From: Burkholderiales bacterium
GTDB taxonomy: Bacteria; Pseudomonadota; Gammaproteobacteria; Burkholderiales; Burkholderiaceae_C
DNA: 64,000 nt
Assembly: GCA_028868855.1 (NCBI GenBank)
Contig: JAGWTR010000001.1
Location: 496,001 to 560,000 of the forward strand
Direction of reading: 5' to 3'
The notes below the pieces were generated by a model that was not told the origin of the DNA, searched no databases, and saw only the letters and a program-made list of their open reading frames with translations. The position numbers and the translations under genes were made by a program. How positions within the stretch are numbered: the stretch's first letter is position 1; each line of letters begins with the position of its first letter. Below are positions 49,283-60,118 of the stretch, one piece after another.

Positions 49283-51280
49283 ATGGCGACCAAACCTTCT
49301 ACCCAGCCCAACGCCACCTACGGTGAAGCGTCGATCCGCGTCCTCAAGGGCCTGGAGCCTGTTAAACAGCGCCCGGGAATGTACACGCGCACTGACAACC
49401 CGCTGCACATTGTTCAAGAGGTCATCGACAATGCGGCCGACGAGGCCTTGGCGGGCTTTGGCAAGCGCATTGCGGTCACGCTGCACACCGATGGGTCGAT
49501 CAGTGTCGAGGACGACGGCCGGGGCATTCCCTTTGGCCTGCACCCCGAAGAGCAGGTGCCGGTGGTCGAGATCGTTTTCACACGCTTGCATGCGGGTGGC
49601 AAGTTCGACAAAGGTTCGGGTGGCGCCTACAGCTTTTCGGGCGGCCTGCACGGGGTGGGCGTCAGCGTCACCAACGCGCTGTCGACTCGACTGCAAGTGA
49701 GTGTCTGGCGCGACAAGCAGGTGGCGCAACTGGCCTTCAGTGGCGGCGATGTCATCGAGCCCTTGACCGTGCGTCCAGCCGGCTCGGGCGATCGCAAGAA
49801 TGGCACCACCGCCCGCGTCTGGCCCGATGCCAAATACTTTGAAAGTGCCGACCTGCCGCGCAGCGAGTTGATGCATGTGCTGCGCAGCAAGGCCGTGCTG
49901 ATGCCCGGCGTGACCATCACGCTCACCATCGAGAAAACTGGCCAGAAAGAGCCGGAGGTGCTGACCTGGCTTTACAAAGGCGGCCTGCGCGACTACCTCA
50001 CGCAAAATCTCAACACGGAGCCGGTGATCCCGCTGTTTGAAGGCGAGCAATATGCCAGCAATAGCGAGACCGAGAACTTCGCTGAAGGGGAGGGCGCCGC
50101 CTGGTGCGTGGCCTTCACCGAAGAAGGCGCGCCCATGCGCGAAAGCTACGTCAACCTGATCCCCACGGTGGCTGGCGGCATGCACGAATCGGGCTTGAAG
50201 GACGGGCTGTTCAACGCGGTCAAGGGTTTCATTGAAATGCACGCCCTGATGCCCAAGGGCGTCAAGCTGATGCCCGATGACGTGTTCTCGCGCGCCAACT
50301 TTGTGCTGAGCGCCAAGGTGCTGGACCCGCAGTTCCAGGGGCAAACCAAGGAGCGCCTCAACAGCCGCGACGCCCTGCGTCTGGTGGCCACCTACGTCAA
50401 ACCTGCGCTGGAGCTGTGGCTGAACCAGCATGTCGACTATGGCAAGAAGCTGGCCGATTTGGTCATCAAGCAAGCCCAGGCGCGCCAGAAAGCCGGCCAG
50501 AAGGTCGAGAAGAAAAAAGGCTCCGGCGTGGCCGTGCTGCCGGGCAAGCTCACTGATTGCGAAAGCCGCGACCTCAGCCTCAATGAAGTCTTTCTGGTCG
50601 AAGGTGACTCGGCTGGCGGCAGCGCCAAAATGGGCCGCAACAAGGAGACGCAAGCCATCCTGCCCTTGCGCGGCAAGGTGCTCAATGCCTGGGAGGTTGA
50701 GCGCGACCGCCTGTTTGCCAACAACGAAATCCACGACATCTCAGTGGCCATCGGCGTCGATCCGCATGGCCCCTTGGACACGCCCGACTTGTCCAACCTG
50801 CGCTATGGCAAGGTCTGCATCCTGTCGGATGCCGACGTCGACGGCTCACACATCCAGGTGTTGCTGTTGACGCTGTTCTTTCGCCACTTTCCCAAGCTGA
50901 TTGAAACAGGCCACATTTACATCGCCCGCCCACCGCTGTTCCGCGTTGACGCGCCGGCGCGTGGCAAGAAGCCCGCCGCCAAACTCTATGCGCTGGACGA
51001 GGGTGAGCTGACCGCCACGCTCGACAAGTTGCGCAAGGAAGGCTGCCGCGAAGGCAGTTGGTCCATCAGCCGCTTCAAGGGCCTGGGTGAAATGAACGCC
51101 GAGCAGTTGTGGGATACCACCCTCAACCCCGAAACCCGTCGTCTGCTGCCGGTGGCCTATGGCGAGCCGGGGTTCGACCGTACCGAAGGGGCCTTCCACA
51201 AGCTCATGGGCAAGGGCGAGGCCGCCTCGCGCCGCGACCTGATGGAATTGCATGGCGACGCCGTGGAAATCGACATTTGA
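49283..51280 (+). CDS. parE: DNA topoisomerase IV subunit B
   Basis: VLKGLEPVKQRPGMYTRTDNPLHIVQEVIDNAADEALAG...EVFLVEGDSAGGSAKMGRNKETQAILPLRGKVLN. Confidence 0.97.
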   Translation: MATKPSTQPNATYGEASIRVLKGLEPVKQRPGMYTRTDNPLHIVQEVIDNAADEALAGFGKRIAVTLHTDGSISVEDDGRGIPFGLHPEEQVPVVEIVFTRLHAGGKFDKGSGGAYSFSGGLHGVGVSVTNALSTRLQVSVWRDKQVAQLAFSGGDVIEPLTVRPAGSGDRKNGTTARVWPDAKYFESADLPRSELMHVLRSKAVLMPGVTITLTIEKTGQKEPEVLTWLYKGGLRDYLTQNLNTEPVIPLFEGEQYASNSETENFAEGEGAAWCVAFTEEGAPMRESYVNLIPTVAGGMHESGLKDGLFNAVKGFIEMHALMPKGVKLMPDDVFSRANFVLSAKVLDPQFQGQTKERLNSRDALRLVATYVKPALELWLNQHVDYGKKLADLVIKQAQARQKAGQKVEKKKGSGVAVLPGKLTDCESRDLSLNEVFLVEGDSAGGSAKMGRNKETQAILPLRGKVLNAWEVERDRLFANNEIHDISVAIGVDPHGPLDTPDLSNLRYGKVCILSDADVDGSHIQVLLLTLFFRHFPKLIETGHIYIARPPLFRVDAPARGKKPAAKLYALDEGELTATLDKLRKEGCREGSWSISRFKGLGEMNAEQLWDTTLNPETRRLLPVAYGEPGFDRTEGAFHKLMGKGEAASRRDLMELHGDAVEIDI

Positions 51281-51371
51281 GGACGCGCTGAGCCGGGGGG
51301 GCTGTTCGCTTGTGAGGGGCGCTGGTTTCGCTTAAGCTCACCCGATCCAAAATCAGGGTGAAGGGTGGTCA

Positions 51372-53024
51372 ATGTTGCTCGTTTGTCGACTAGGCTTGGT
51401 GGCTGTAGCGATGTTCGCGGCAACTGCAAGCTGGGGCGCCGCGCCCCATGCAGCGCAGGAGTCGATGTTTCGGTACCAAACCCAGCCGGGTGACACGCTG
51501 ATCGGTTTGGGTGAGGCGCTGCTGATCCATCCCGGCGATTGGCCCAAACTGACAACCCTGAACCGGATATCAGACGTCAGGCACATCCCTGTGGGATCGG
51601 TGATCCGCATCCCGCTGGCTTTGCTCAGGTCCCATCCGCGACCTGGACAGTTGGTCGCGGTGGTGGGTCAGGCTTCTCTGGCGAAACCGGGCACCCCCGC
51701 AGTGGCCGCCGCAGTCGGCGCCGATGTTGCCCCTGGCACCACCATCACCACAGACCCCACTGCTTACGTGACGGTTAGGCTGGCCGATGGCTCAGAGTTG
51801 AGATTGCAGCCTTCGACCACGGTGCAACTTGAATCGTCCGAACATTACGAGGCGCCGGGATTCTTTGCGTCAACCCTGCGGGTGCTCCAGGGGCGCGTCG
51901 AAGCATTGGTCACGCACATGACCGGTGGGGAGCCCCGATTCAAGGTCAAGACGCCGCAAACCGTGCTGGGCGTGCGAGGCACCGAGTTCCGCATCGCCAC
52001 CGATGGCGCACACGGCCAGACCCGTGCCGAAGTGCTGACGGGCCTGGTGGCGGTCGGTGAGGGCAGACGCCCCACCTTGCTGGACTCGGGCTTTGCGACC
52101 CAAGCCGATGGCGCGGGGCACATCGCGACCAAGGTGCCCCTGCTGCCCGCGCCTGACCTGTCATCCTTGCCGGCCTTGTATGAACGCCTTGTGGTGCGGG
52201 CGGACTTGCATCCCGTTCCTGGCGCTGCGCGATATTGGGGACAAGTGTCTCGGGATCGGTTCTTTAGCATGGTGCAGGCGGAGGCGTCGTCAAGCACGCC
52301 CGAGTTGCGCTGGGCCAATCTACCGGATGGGAACTATGTTCTGCGTGTGCGTGTGGCCGATGCCAACGGCATAGAAGGGCGCGATGCCATCCATCACTTC
52401 AAGCTGAAAGCGCGCCCGGAGCCGCCGATGGCCTCATGGCCGACGCCGCGAGGCATCGTGCAAGGCACGGCCGCGAAGCTGGCATGGGCTCAGCAAACAG
52501 AGGCGGCCAGCTATCACGTCCAGGTCGCGCGTGACCCCGAATTTAAGGAGTTGTTGCGAGATGAAGCATCAGTGAAAGTCGCTTCGTTCAGTGCTGATTT
52601 GTTGCCGGGCGCGTATTTCTGGCGACTGGCCAGCGTTCGGCCTGATGGCGACCAAGGCCCGTTTGGCGACCCCCAATCGTTTGTGCTGCGGCCGCTTCCG
52701 CCCCAACCCGGTCCGCCCAAAATTGATGAGCGCCATATCAGGTTCAGCTGGGCGGGTGAGCCGGGCCAGACTTTTGAATTCCAGATGGCGCGTGACGAAG
52801 GATTTGCCTCAGTGGTCCTGGCCCAGCGTTTGAACACGCCCGTGATCGAGTTGGACAAGCCCTCAGAGGGCGGGCGATATTTCATCCGCTACCGGGCCAT
52901 CGATGCAGATGGGTTCGTGGGCGCCTACACCAGTGCGCAATTCTTTGACCTGCCGCGTTGCGTGGCTGACGGGCGGGGGCAGTGCGTGCACGCCGGTGCC
53001 GGTGGTTTGTTGATCAACCCATGA
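51372..53024 (+). CDS. LysM-FecR domain periplasmic protein
   Basis: Signal peptide, LysM-like FRYQTQPGDTLIGLGEALLIHPGDWPKLTTLNRISDVRHIPVGSVIRIP, FecR-like VRLADGSELRLQPSTTVQLES...FKVKTPQTVLGVRGTEFRI. Confidence 0.88.
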   Translation: MLLVCRLGLVAVAMFAATASWGAAPHAAQESMFRYQTQPGDTLIGLGEALLIHPGDWPKLTTLNRISDVRHIPVGSVIRIPLALLRSHPRPGQLVAVVGQASLAKPGTPAVAAAVGADVAPGTTITTDPTAYVTVRLADGSELRLQPSTTVQLESSEHYEAPGFFASTLRVLQGRVEALVTHMTGGEPRFKVKTPQTVLGVRGTEFRIATDGAHGQTRAEVLTGLVAVGEGRRPTLLDSGFATQADGAGHIATKVPLLPAPDLSSLPALYERLVVRADLHPVPGAARYWGQVSRDRFFSMVQAEASSSTPELRWANLPDGNYVLRVRVADANGIEGRDAIHHFKLKARPEPPMASWPTPRGIVQGTAAKLAWAQQTEAASYHVQVARDPEFKELLRDEASVKVASFSADLLPGAYFWRLASVRPDGDQGPFGDPQSFVLRPLPPQPGPPKIDERHIRFSWAGEPGQTFEFQMARDEGFASVVLAQRLNTPVIELDKPSEGGRYFIRYRAIDADGFVGAYTSAQFFDLPRCVADGRGQCVHAGAGGLLINP

Positions 53025-55414
53025 GGGTTTCAGTCATGCAATATCGGAGTCAATGGTGGCGTGACTGGTTCGTGGTCGCCGCAGCGCTGGGCACCTTTGC
53101 TTTTCTGACCGGCGTCGGATCATGGGCTTGGCAGCTGGACCAGATCGTGTACGACGCGGGGCTCCTGGCCTGGCAACGCCCGGGCCCCAAGGACATCGTG
53201 GTGGTGGCCATCGACGATGACAGTCTGGAAGCCGTAGGGCGCTGGCCATGGCGCCGCGCCATTCATGCCACGGCCATCTCCCGAATCGCTGCGGCGCACC
53301 CCAAGGCCATTTTGCTCGACGTGCTGTTGAGCGAGCCCGATGCCGACCCACGCCAGGATGAGCTGTTGGCCACCGCGATCCGGCAGGCCGGCAATGTTGT
53401 GCTACCGGTTGCGTTCGCCGCCAATGCGATGGGTACCGGCCGGGAGTTGCGACCCATCGCAATCCTGGCCGATGCGGCCAGACAGTTGGCCCATTCTGAT
53501 GTCGAGTTGGACCCGGATGGTGTGTTGCGTTCGGCCTATCTGCAAGCGGGTTGGGGCGCGCCGTCCCTGCCTCAGTTGGCGGTGGCCTTGCTGGATGTCG
53601 GCGCAGAGCACGTTGACCCGTCTGTGCGCACGCAGAAATCACCGGTTGCGCCGCCCGCGAGCTTTTCCAGGCTAGCGCCATCGTGGCAGCGCGATCATCG
53701 GGTGTTGATCCGCTACAGCGGGCCCGTAGGGCAGGTGCGGCGCGTGTCCTACATGGCCTTGTTGCGCGGCGATGTGCCCGTCTCTGAGCTCAAGGATAAG
53801 TACGTGCTGATCGGTGCCACCGCCGCGGCGTTGGGGGACTCCGTGACAACGCCCGTGTCGGGCGGGTCCCCCGGCATGCCTGCGGTGGACGTGATCGCGC
53901 AGCTCCTGGACATGCTGCGCACTGGGGCAACCTTGCAAGCGGTGCCGCCTCTTGTCGTGGGCCTGATCTCTGCAATATTGGTGGTGGCGCTCATGTTGGC
54001 CCTTAGGCGGTTGACGCCGAAAGGCGCTCTACTGGTGGCCGGATCGGCGGCCCTGGGTTCGGCGCTGGTGTCCCTGCTGCTGATCAGGGCCGGTGTCTGG
54101 TTTGCGCCCACCAGCTTTGCCTTGGCGGCCTTCGCGGCGTATCCGCTGTGGAGTTGGCGTCGGCTCGAATCGACCCATCGATTTCTGGACGAAGAACTGA
54201 CGGTATTGCTGAAAGAGCCTGGCATCGCCCTTCCCAAGACGCCGGCACTGGCGACCGATCAGGTCCAAATGAACAAAATGGACCCCATGGAGCAGCGCAT
54301 CGTGGCCATTAAAGCTGCCACCGAACGCGTGCGGGAGGCCCGTCGCTGCCTGTCCGCCATCCTGGAGACCTTGCCCGCAGCCGTGTTCCTGGTCGATGCG
54401 CTGGGACGGGTGCAGCAGGCCAATCACCAGGCATGTGGTTTGGTCGGGGTCACTGAAACGCAGGCCCTGAAGGAGCACCCACTGGAGCACCTGTTGCGTG
54501 CCTGTGTCCCGACCGACGCGCCCCATTGGTCGATGTTGCTTGAGCGAGCGATATCGACTGGAGAGGTCATCACCACCGAAGCACGCAACGCCGGTGGCGA
54601 CACCTTCCTGGCACGCGTGGCACGCCTGCAGGTCAATGGTGGCGCGCGCCATGACCTGGTCGTGTGCCTGACCGATGTCAGTCTGCTGCGCCAGGCCGAG
54701 CAGCAGCGAGATGAGTTGCTGGGCTTCATTGCACACGACCTGCGATCGCCGCAAGCGTCCTTGATCTCACTGGTGCAATTGCAGCGCATCTGTTCACCCC
54801 CTCTGCCGGAGGCTGAAGTGCTTGCGCACGTGGAGTCACTGGCCCGCAGCACCCTGCATCTATGCGATGAGTTGCTGCAGGTGATGCGGGCTGAGCATCG
54901 CCCCATCGAGCGCAGTCTCATGGACCTGGTCATCACCGCGCAAGCCGCAGTGGACGAGGTCGAACCCCAAGCCCGGTCCAAGCAAATTGAGATCGTGCGG
55001 GAGTGGTCGTCCCATGGACCGGCCTTAGCGTTGATCGACGATGTTTTGGTCCGCCGGGCGCTCATCAATCTGCTGACCAATGCCATCAAGTTCAGCCCCT
55101 CCTTCACGAGGGTCACGATGCAGATCGAGCAGCGTGACGCGTTCTGGATACTGTCCGTCCGGGATCAGGGCCCCGGCATTCCAAAGGCTGAGTTGCCCAA
55201 ACTGTTTCGCCGGTACCAACGCCTGGACAACGGCCAGCGCTCCACCATGGCGCCTGGCATCGGTCTGGGTTTGGTGTTCATCGAGACCGTCGCCCGCCGC
55301 CATGGTGGGCATGTGCATGTGGAGAGCGAAGAGGGCATTGGATCGCGGTTCGAGATGGCCCTCCCTGTCGACCATTCGCAGGCCCTTGTCTCAGATGGCT
55401 CACATGGGGTTTGA
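53021..55414 (+). CDS. CHASE2 domain sensor histidine kinase with PAS-like linker
   Basis: CHASE2-like extracellular region (DIVVVAIDDDSLEAVGRWPWRRAIHA..ILLDVLLSEPD), three TMs, H-box FIAHDLRSPQASL, N-box LINLLTNAIKFSP, G-boxes VRDQGPGIP and GIGLGLVFIETVARRHGG. Confidence 0.92.
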   Translation: MRVSVMQYRSQWWRDWFVVAAALGTFAFLTGVGSWAWQLDQIVYDAGLLAWQRPGPKDIVVVAIDDDSLEAVGRWPWRRAIHATAISRIAAAHPKAILLDVLLSEPDADPRQDELLATAIRQAGNVVLPVAFAANAMGTGRELRPIAILADAARQLAHSDVELDPDGVLRSAYLQAGWGAPSLPQLAVALLDVGAEHVDPSVRTQKSPVAPPASFSRLAPSWQRDHRVLIRYSGPVGQVRRVSYMALLRGDVPVSELKDKYVLIGATAAALGDSVTTPVSGGSPGMPAVDVIAQLLDMLRTGATLQAVPPLVVGLISAILVVALMLALRRLTPKGALLVAGSAALGSALVSLLLIRAGVWFAPTSFALAAFAAYPLWSWRRLESTHRFLDEELTVLLKEPGIALPKTPALATDQVQMNKMDPMEQRIVAIKAATERVREARRCLSAILETLPAAVFLVDALGRVQQANHQACGLVGVTETQALKEHPLEHLLRACVPTDAPHWSMLLERAISTGEVITTEARNAGGDTFLARVARLQVNGGARHDLVVCLTDVSLLRQAEQQRDELLGFIAHDLRSPQASLISLVQLQRICSPPLPEAEVLAHVESLARSTLHLCDELLQVMRAEHRPIERSLMDLVITAQAAVDEVEPQARSKQIEIVREWSSHGPALALIDDVLVRRALINLLTNAIKFSPSFTRVTMQIEQRDAFWILSVRDQGPGIPKAELPKLFRRYQRLDNGQRSTMAPGIGLGLVFIETVARRHGGHVHVESEEGIGSRFEMALPVDHSQALVSDGSHGV

Positions 55415-55500
55415 CGGAGCATTCAGGGGCGCATCGCCGATCCGTCTAAACTGCACGGGCCTGAACGGGTTCGCCCGACACAGAAAAACACTTCTCCGCG

Positions 55501-57822
55501 ATGACCCAAGAATCCATTGATTTCAACCCGCCGCCGCCTGATGGCGGCGACACCCTGACCCTCGCTGACTACGCCGAACGCGCCTACCTGGAATACGCCT
55601 TGAGCGTGGTCAAGGGCCGGGCCTTGCCCGACGTGTGCGACGGCCAAAAACCAGTGCAACGGCGAATCCTCTACGCCATGGAGCGCATGGGGCTGTCGTT
55701 CACCACGGCCAGCGGCCCCAAGCCCGTCAAGAGTGCCCGCGTGGTGGGCGACGTGCTGGGCCGCTATCACCCGCACAGCGACACCGCCGCCTACGACGCC
55801 ATGGTGCGCATGGCGCAAGACTTTGCACTGCGTTACCCGCTGGTCGATGGCCAGGGCAACTTTGGCTCGCGCGACGGTGATGGCGCAGCGGCGATGCGTT
55901 ACACCGAGGCCAGATTGGCGCCCATCACGCGATTGCTGATGGACGAGATCGACGAGGGCACGGTCGACTTCATCCCCAACTACGACGGCTCCACGCAAGA
56001 GCCCAAACAGTTGCCCGGACGCCTGCCCTTCGTGTTGCTCAATGGCGCCAGCGGCATCGCCGTGGGCCTGGCCACCGAGATTCCCAGTCACAACCTGCGC
56101 GAAGTGGCTTCGGCCGTCGTGGCCCTCATCAAGAATGAGCAGTTGCTCGATGACGAGCTGGCCGCGTTGATCCCCGGCCCCGACTACCCCGGCGGCGGGC
56201 AGATCATCTCCAGCCTGGACGACATCCGCGATGCGTACCGCACCGGGCGTGGCAGCCTGAAGGTGCGTGCCCGCTGGAAGATCGAGGACCTGGCGCGCGG
56301 TCAGTGGCAACTGGTGGTGACTGAACTGCCTCCGGGCACCAGCACTCAGAAGGTGCTCGAAGAGATCGAAGAGCTGACCAACCCCAAGGTCAAGGCCGGC
56401 AAGAAGGCCTTGAGCGCCGACCAGACCCAACTCAAGACCACGGTGCTGTCGGTGCTGGACGCCGTGCGCGACGAATCGAGCAAGGATGCCGCCGTGCGCC
56501 TGGTGTTTGAACCCAAGAGCCGCACGATTGAACAACAAGAGCTGATCACCACGCTGCTGGCGCACACCAGCTTGGAAAGCTCGGCCCCCATCAACCTGAC
56601 CATGGTGGGTGCGGACGGCCGCCCCACGCAAAAGAGCCTGCGCCAGATCCTGGTCGAATGGATCGGTTTCAGGCAGGTCACGGTGCAGCGCCGTACGCAG
56701 CACCGCCTGGACAAGGTCCTTGATCGCATCCACATTCTGGAGGGGCGCCAACTGGTGCTGCTCAATCTGGATGAGGTCATCCGCATCATCCGCGAAAGCG
56801 ATGAGCCCAAGCCCGCGCTGATCGAGCGCTTCAAGCTGAGCGACCGCCAGGCCGAGGACATCCTTGAAATCCGCCTGCGCCAGCTGGCCCGGCTGGAAGC
56901 GATCAAGATCGAGCAGGAACTCAGCAATCTGCGCACTGAACAAGCCAAGCTGGAAGACATTCTGGCCAACCCGGCGGTGCTCAAACGCACGGTGATCAAG
57001 GAGATTGAGGCCGATGCCAAGCAGTTCGGCGACGAGCGCCGCACCCTGATCCAGGCTGAAAAGCGCGCCGTGGCCGAAGTCAAGGTGATCGACGAACCCG
57101 TGACCGTGGTGGTCAGCCAGAAGGGGTGGGTACGTGCCCGCACTGGTCATGGCCATGATCCAGCCAGTTTTGCGTTCAAGGCGGGCGATGGCCTGTACGG
57201 CACGATCGAATGTCGCACGGTTGACCCGCTGATCGTGGTCGGCAACAACGGCCGCGTCTACAGCGTCAGCGTCAGCGCCTTGCCGGGCGCCCGCGGGGAC
57301 GGCCAGCCCATCACCACCATGATCGAGCTGGAGTCAGGCACTCAGCCTCTGCACTACCTGGCCGGCCACGTGGACCAGATCGTGCTGCTGGCCAACACGG
57401 GTGGCTTTGGCCTGCTGGCCAAGCTGGGTGACCTGATCACCCGGCAGAAGGGCGGCAAGGGCTTCTTGACCCTCGACGAAGGCAATGTGGTGCTGCCGCC
57501 TGTGCTGGTGCAGCCGGCGCACACCCAGGTGGCCTGCTTGTCTCAGAGCGGGCGCATGCTGGTGTTCGCGCTGGACGAGCTCAAGCTGCAATCCAATGGC
57601 GGACGCGGTTTGACCCTGATGGACGTGGACCTCAAGAGCGACCCCTTGATCTCCGTGGCGAGCGCGCACAACGGCGTCAAGGTGATCGGCTCAGGCCGAG
57701 GCGGCAAGGCCAAGGAAGAGGATGTGAAGCACTCGGGCTATGCTGCCCACATCGGCAAACGCGCTCGCAAAGGCAAGGCCGTGGAAGGTATGCAGAAAGT
57801 TGTCCGGGTGCTGGCGCTTTAA
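55501..57822 (+). CDS. parC: DNA topoisomerase IV subunit A
   Basis: [37 protein letters not shown]...[39 protein letters not shown]. Confidence 0.97.
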   Translation: MTQESIDFNPPPPDGGDTLTLADYAERAYLEYALSVVKGRALPDVCDGQKPVQRRILYAMERMGLSFTTASGPKPVKSARVVGDVLGRYHPHSDTAAYDAMVRMAQDFALRYPLVDGQGNFGSRDGDGAAAMRYTEARLAPITRLLMDEIDEGTVDFIPNYDGSTQEPKQLPGRLPFVLLNGASGIAVGLATEIPSHNLREVASAVVALIKNEQLLDDELAALIPGPDYPGGGQIISSLDDIRDAYRTGRGSLKVRARWKIEDLARGQWQLVVTELPPGTSTQKVLEEIEELTNPKVKAGKKALSADQTQLKTTVLSVLDAVRDESSKDAAVRLVFEPKSRTIEQQELITTLLAHTSLESSAPINLTMVGADGRPTQKSLRQILVEWIGFRQVTVQRRTQHRLDKVLDRIHILEGRQLVLLNLDEVIRIIRESDEPKPALIERFKLSDRQAEDILEIRLRQLARLEAIKIEQELSNLRTEQAKLEDILANPAVLKRTVIKEIEADAKQFGDERRTLIQAEKRAVAEVKVIDEPVTVVVSQKGWVRARTGHGHDPASFAFKAGDGLYGTIECRTVDPLIVVGNNGRVYSVSVSALPGARGDGQPITTMIELESGTQPLHYLAGHVDQIVLLANTGGFGLLAKLGDLITRQKGGKGFLTLDEGNVVLPPVLVQPAHTQVACLSQSGRMLVFALDELKLQSNGGRGLTLMDVDLKSDPLISVASAHNGVKVIGSGRGGKAKEEDVKHSGYAAHIGKRARKGKAVEGMQKVVRVLAL

Positions 57823-57840
57823 CGACGCTGAAGCTGAACG

Positions 57841-59262
57841 CTAAACGCGCACCACGGTGACCGAGCACTCAGCCTCGGCCACCACCTGGGCACTCACGCT
57901 GCCCAGATAGCGGCGCAGGGCTGAGTTGCCGCGCGCGCCCATCACGATGTGGGCGACCTGGTTTTTATTGGCGAACTCCACCAGGGCGGTTGCAGCGTCG
58001 GGCGATTCCAGCACATGGAATGTGAGCCGCTGATCGGCCATCTTCAGGGCTTGCTGCAGCGGACGAGCCCAGTGCTTGATGGCGACCAGTTGCTGCACAT
58101 GCAAGCTGTTGCCGTGCTCATCGGTGAGCTTGTCCATGCCGACCCGATTGGTCTTGAGGATGGTGACGCAGGCCAGCCGTGCGCCGGGTTCGACTTCCAG
58201 GATGCGACGCACCGTCAGCAATAGTTTTTCCTGCAATTCGGGCGTGCTGGACTTGATGCCCACGGCCGCCATGATGATGGGGCTGCGTTCGATCTGATCC
58301 GTTACTGTGGTGTCGTCCTTGGGTTCGGCGCCGAGAGCTTTGAACCAGCGGCCCAGCGTTTTGAGCTTGCCGGCGCTGCTCACTTTCTCGGCCCGTTCGG
58401 TCAAGCGCACTTGCTCGGGGTGCTGCAGGTCCAGGGCCAGTTGCGCAGCGCTTTGGTAGCGGTCTTCGGGCTGTACTTCCAGGCAACGCAACACCACTTC
58501 CTGAAACCAGGGGGGTACTGTGGCGCACAAAGCCCTGGGCGGAATCGGCTCGGCATACAGGCGTTTGCGCAGGCCCCCCACGGTGTTGGGTTGGCCAAAA
58601 GGGCGCTCGCCGGTGGCCAGGTGGTACATCATCACGCCCAGCGCGAACAGGTCGCTGCGCGGGTCGGTGCGGACAAACTGCACCTGCTCGGGAGACATGT
58701 AGGGCCCCGTCCCCATGGGCAGCGAAAACTCTTCTTCCAGCAGGTCGGGCAACTGGTCGTGGCGCGACAGGCCAAAGTCCAGCAACACGGCTTCGCCGGT
58801 TTCGCGGAACATGATGTTGCTGGGCTTGATGTCCAGGTGCACCACGTGCTGGCAGTGCAGCGCATGCAGGGCCTGTGCCACTGCGGCACCCAGTCGGGCC
58901 ACTTCGTCCACGGGCAAGGGCGCCTGATCCAGACGCGGGCGCAGGGTCTCGCCGCCAAGGCGCTCCATCACGATGTACGGCTGACGAGTGAAGTCGCCCC
59001 GCGCCAAAAAACGGGGCACATGAGGCCCGCTGAGCCGGGGCATGATCATGCTCTCGACCTCGAACCCGACGATGGAGGCCGGGTCCTGCCCTCCCATGAT
59101 GCGCGGCACCTTCATGATCAAGGGCACGTCGGGCGGGGCTTCCAGTGCCGTGACCGACCACAGCGCGGCCATTCCGCCTTGGTGCAATCGCTCGTCCAGG
59201 CGAAACCCGTCGATCACCTGACCTGCTTCCAGGCGGTGCGGCGGGGAGGGTTCAATGCCCAT
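57841..59262 (-). CDS. Bifunctional Ser/Thr protein kinase - universal stress protein
   Basis: Kinase: HQGGMAALWSV, LIMKVPR, HLDIKPSNIMF, LLDFGLSRH, GTGPYMSPEQ; C-terminal USP with GARGNSALRRYLGSVSAQVVAEAECSVTVVRV (G-2x-G-9x-G-S). Confidence 0.93.
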   Translation of the reverse strand: MGIEPSPPHRLEAGQVIDGFRLDERLHQGGMAALWSVTALEAPPDVPLIMKVPRIMGGQDPASIVGFEVESMIMPRLSGPHVPRFLARGDFTRQPYIVMERLGGETLRPRLDQAPLPVDEVARLGAAVAQALHALHCQHVVHLDIKPSNIMFRETGEAVLLDFGLSRHDQLPDLLEEEFSLPMGTGPYMSPEQVQFVRTDPRSDLFALGVMMYHLATGERPFGQPNTVGGLRKRLYAEPIPPRALCATVPPWFQEVVLRCLEVQPEDRYQSAAQLALDLQHPEQVRLTERAEKVSSAGKLKTLGRWFKALGAEPKDDTTVTDQIERSPIIMAAVGIKSSTPELQEKLLLTVRRILEVEPGARLACVTILKTNRVGMDKLTDEHGNSLHVQQLVAIKHWARPLQQALKMADQRLTFHVLESPDAATALVEFANKNQVAHIVMGARGNSALRRYLGSVSAQVVAEAECSVTVVRV

Positions 59263-59995
59263 GGATCAGTCTTTCTGCATCGTAAGCAGGCAAGCCGGCC
59301 GCGAGGATGCGTCGGGCGGCCTCATCGTGGTCGTAGGGAACACGGTGAAAGGTCAGCGTGCTGCTGTCGGTGTCGAAGGTGGCATAGCAGGCCGCCGGGT
59401 TGCCATCGCGGGGCTGCCCGACCGACCCTGGGATGGCCAGCCAGCGCCGAGCCGGCGACAGTTCAATGGGCACGCCGGGGACGGGCGTGAATTCGCCCGC
59501 CTTGCTGGTCTGACTCAGGTGATACAGGCAAGGCTCATGCACATGTCCGCAAAATACAAAACGAGATGGCGTGGCCATCAGGCTGCGGGCGGCGTCCAGG
59601 CGGCTGAGCACATAGCCCCAGTGGACCGGGTCATGGGCATTGGCATGGGCGATCAGGCAAGGCCCGACGGTGGCGGTCAGGGGCAGCGAAGCCAGGAACA
59701 CCTGCTGATCCGGGCTGAGTTGCTGGCGTGTCCATTCGAGGGACTGCAGGACATGGTGGCCCAACTCAGCGGTGCCGTGGCCGTCGATGGCGTCGTCGTG
59801 GTTGCCGCGCACGGCAATGGCTCCTCGGCTGATCTGGTCGCGGACAAAGTCGACCACCCAGACCGGATCGGCACCATAGTCGACGAAGTCTCCCAGCAGC
59901 ACCAGTTGGTCGATGCCCTGAGTCTGTGCGTGCGCCCACACAGCTTCCGTGGCCTGGCGATTGGAATGCAAATCGGACAAGAGGGCGAGTTTCAT
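59252..59995 (-). CDS. Metallophosphoesterase family protein
   Basis: LLSDLHSNRQA, LLGDFVDYGADP, VRGNHDDAI, LIAHANAHDP, FCGHVHEP. Confidence 0.93.
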   Translation of the reverse strand: MKLALLSDLHSNRQATEAVWAHAQTQGIDQLVLLGDFVDYGADPVWVVDFVRDQISRGAIAVRGNHDDAIDGHGTAELGHHVLQSLEWTRQQLSPDQQVFLASLPLTATVGPCLIAHANAHDPVHWGYVLSRLDAARSLMATPSRFVFCGHVHEPCLYHLSQTSKAGEFTPVPGVPIELSPARRWLAIPGSVGQPRDGNPAACYATFDTDSSTLTFHRVPYDHDEAARRILAAGLPAYDAERLIHGH

Positions 59996-60118
59996 GACTC
60001 AAGGGGTCTCCACCCCGCAGAGTCTAGCGTTTGAGGCGAGGGGCTGGTTGGGGGGGGCATGATTTTGATACCATGCGTTTTCCCTAGCGCGCCACACCCT
60101 GGCTTTGGCCGCCCAATC

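Noticed and set aside
55423-57156. 577-aa minus-strand ORF opposite parC
   Set aside because: Antisense to parC; composition typical of a reverse-complement high-GC frame.
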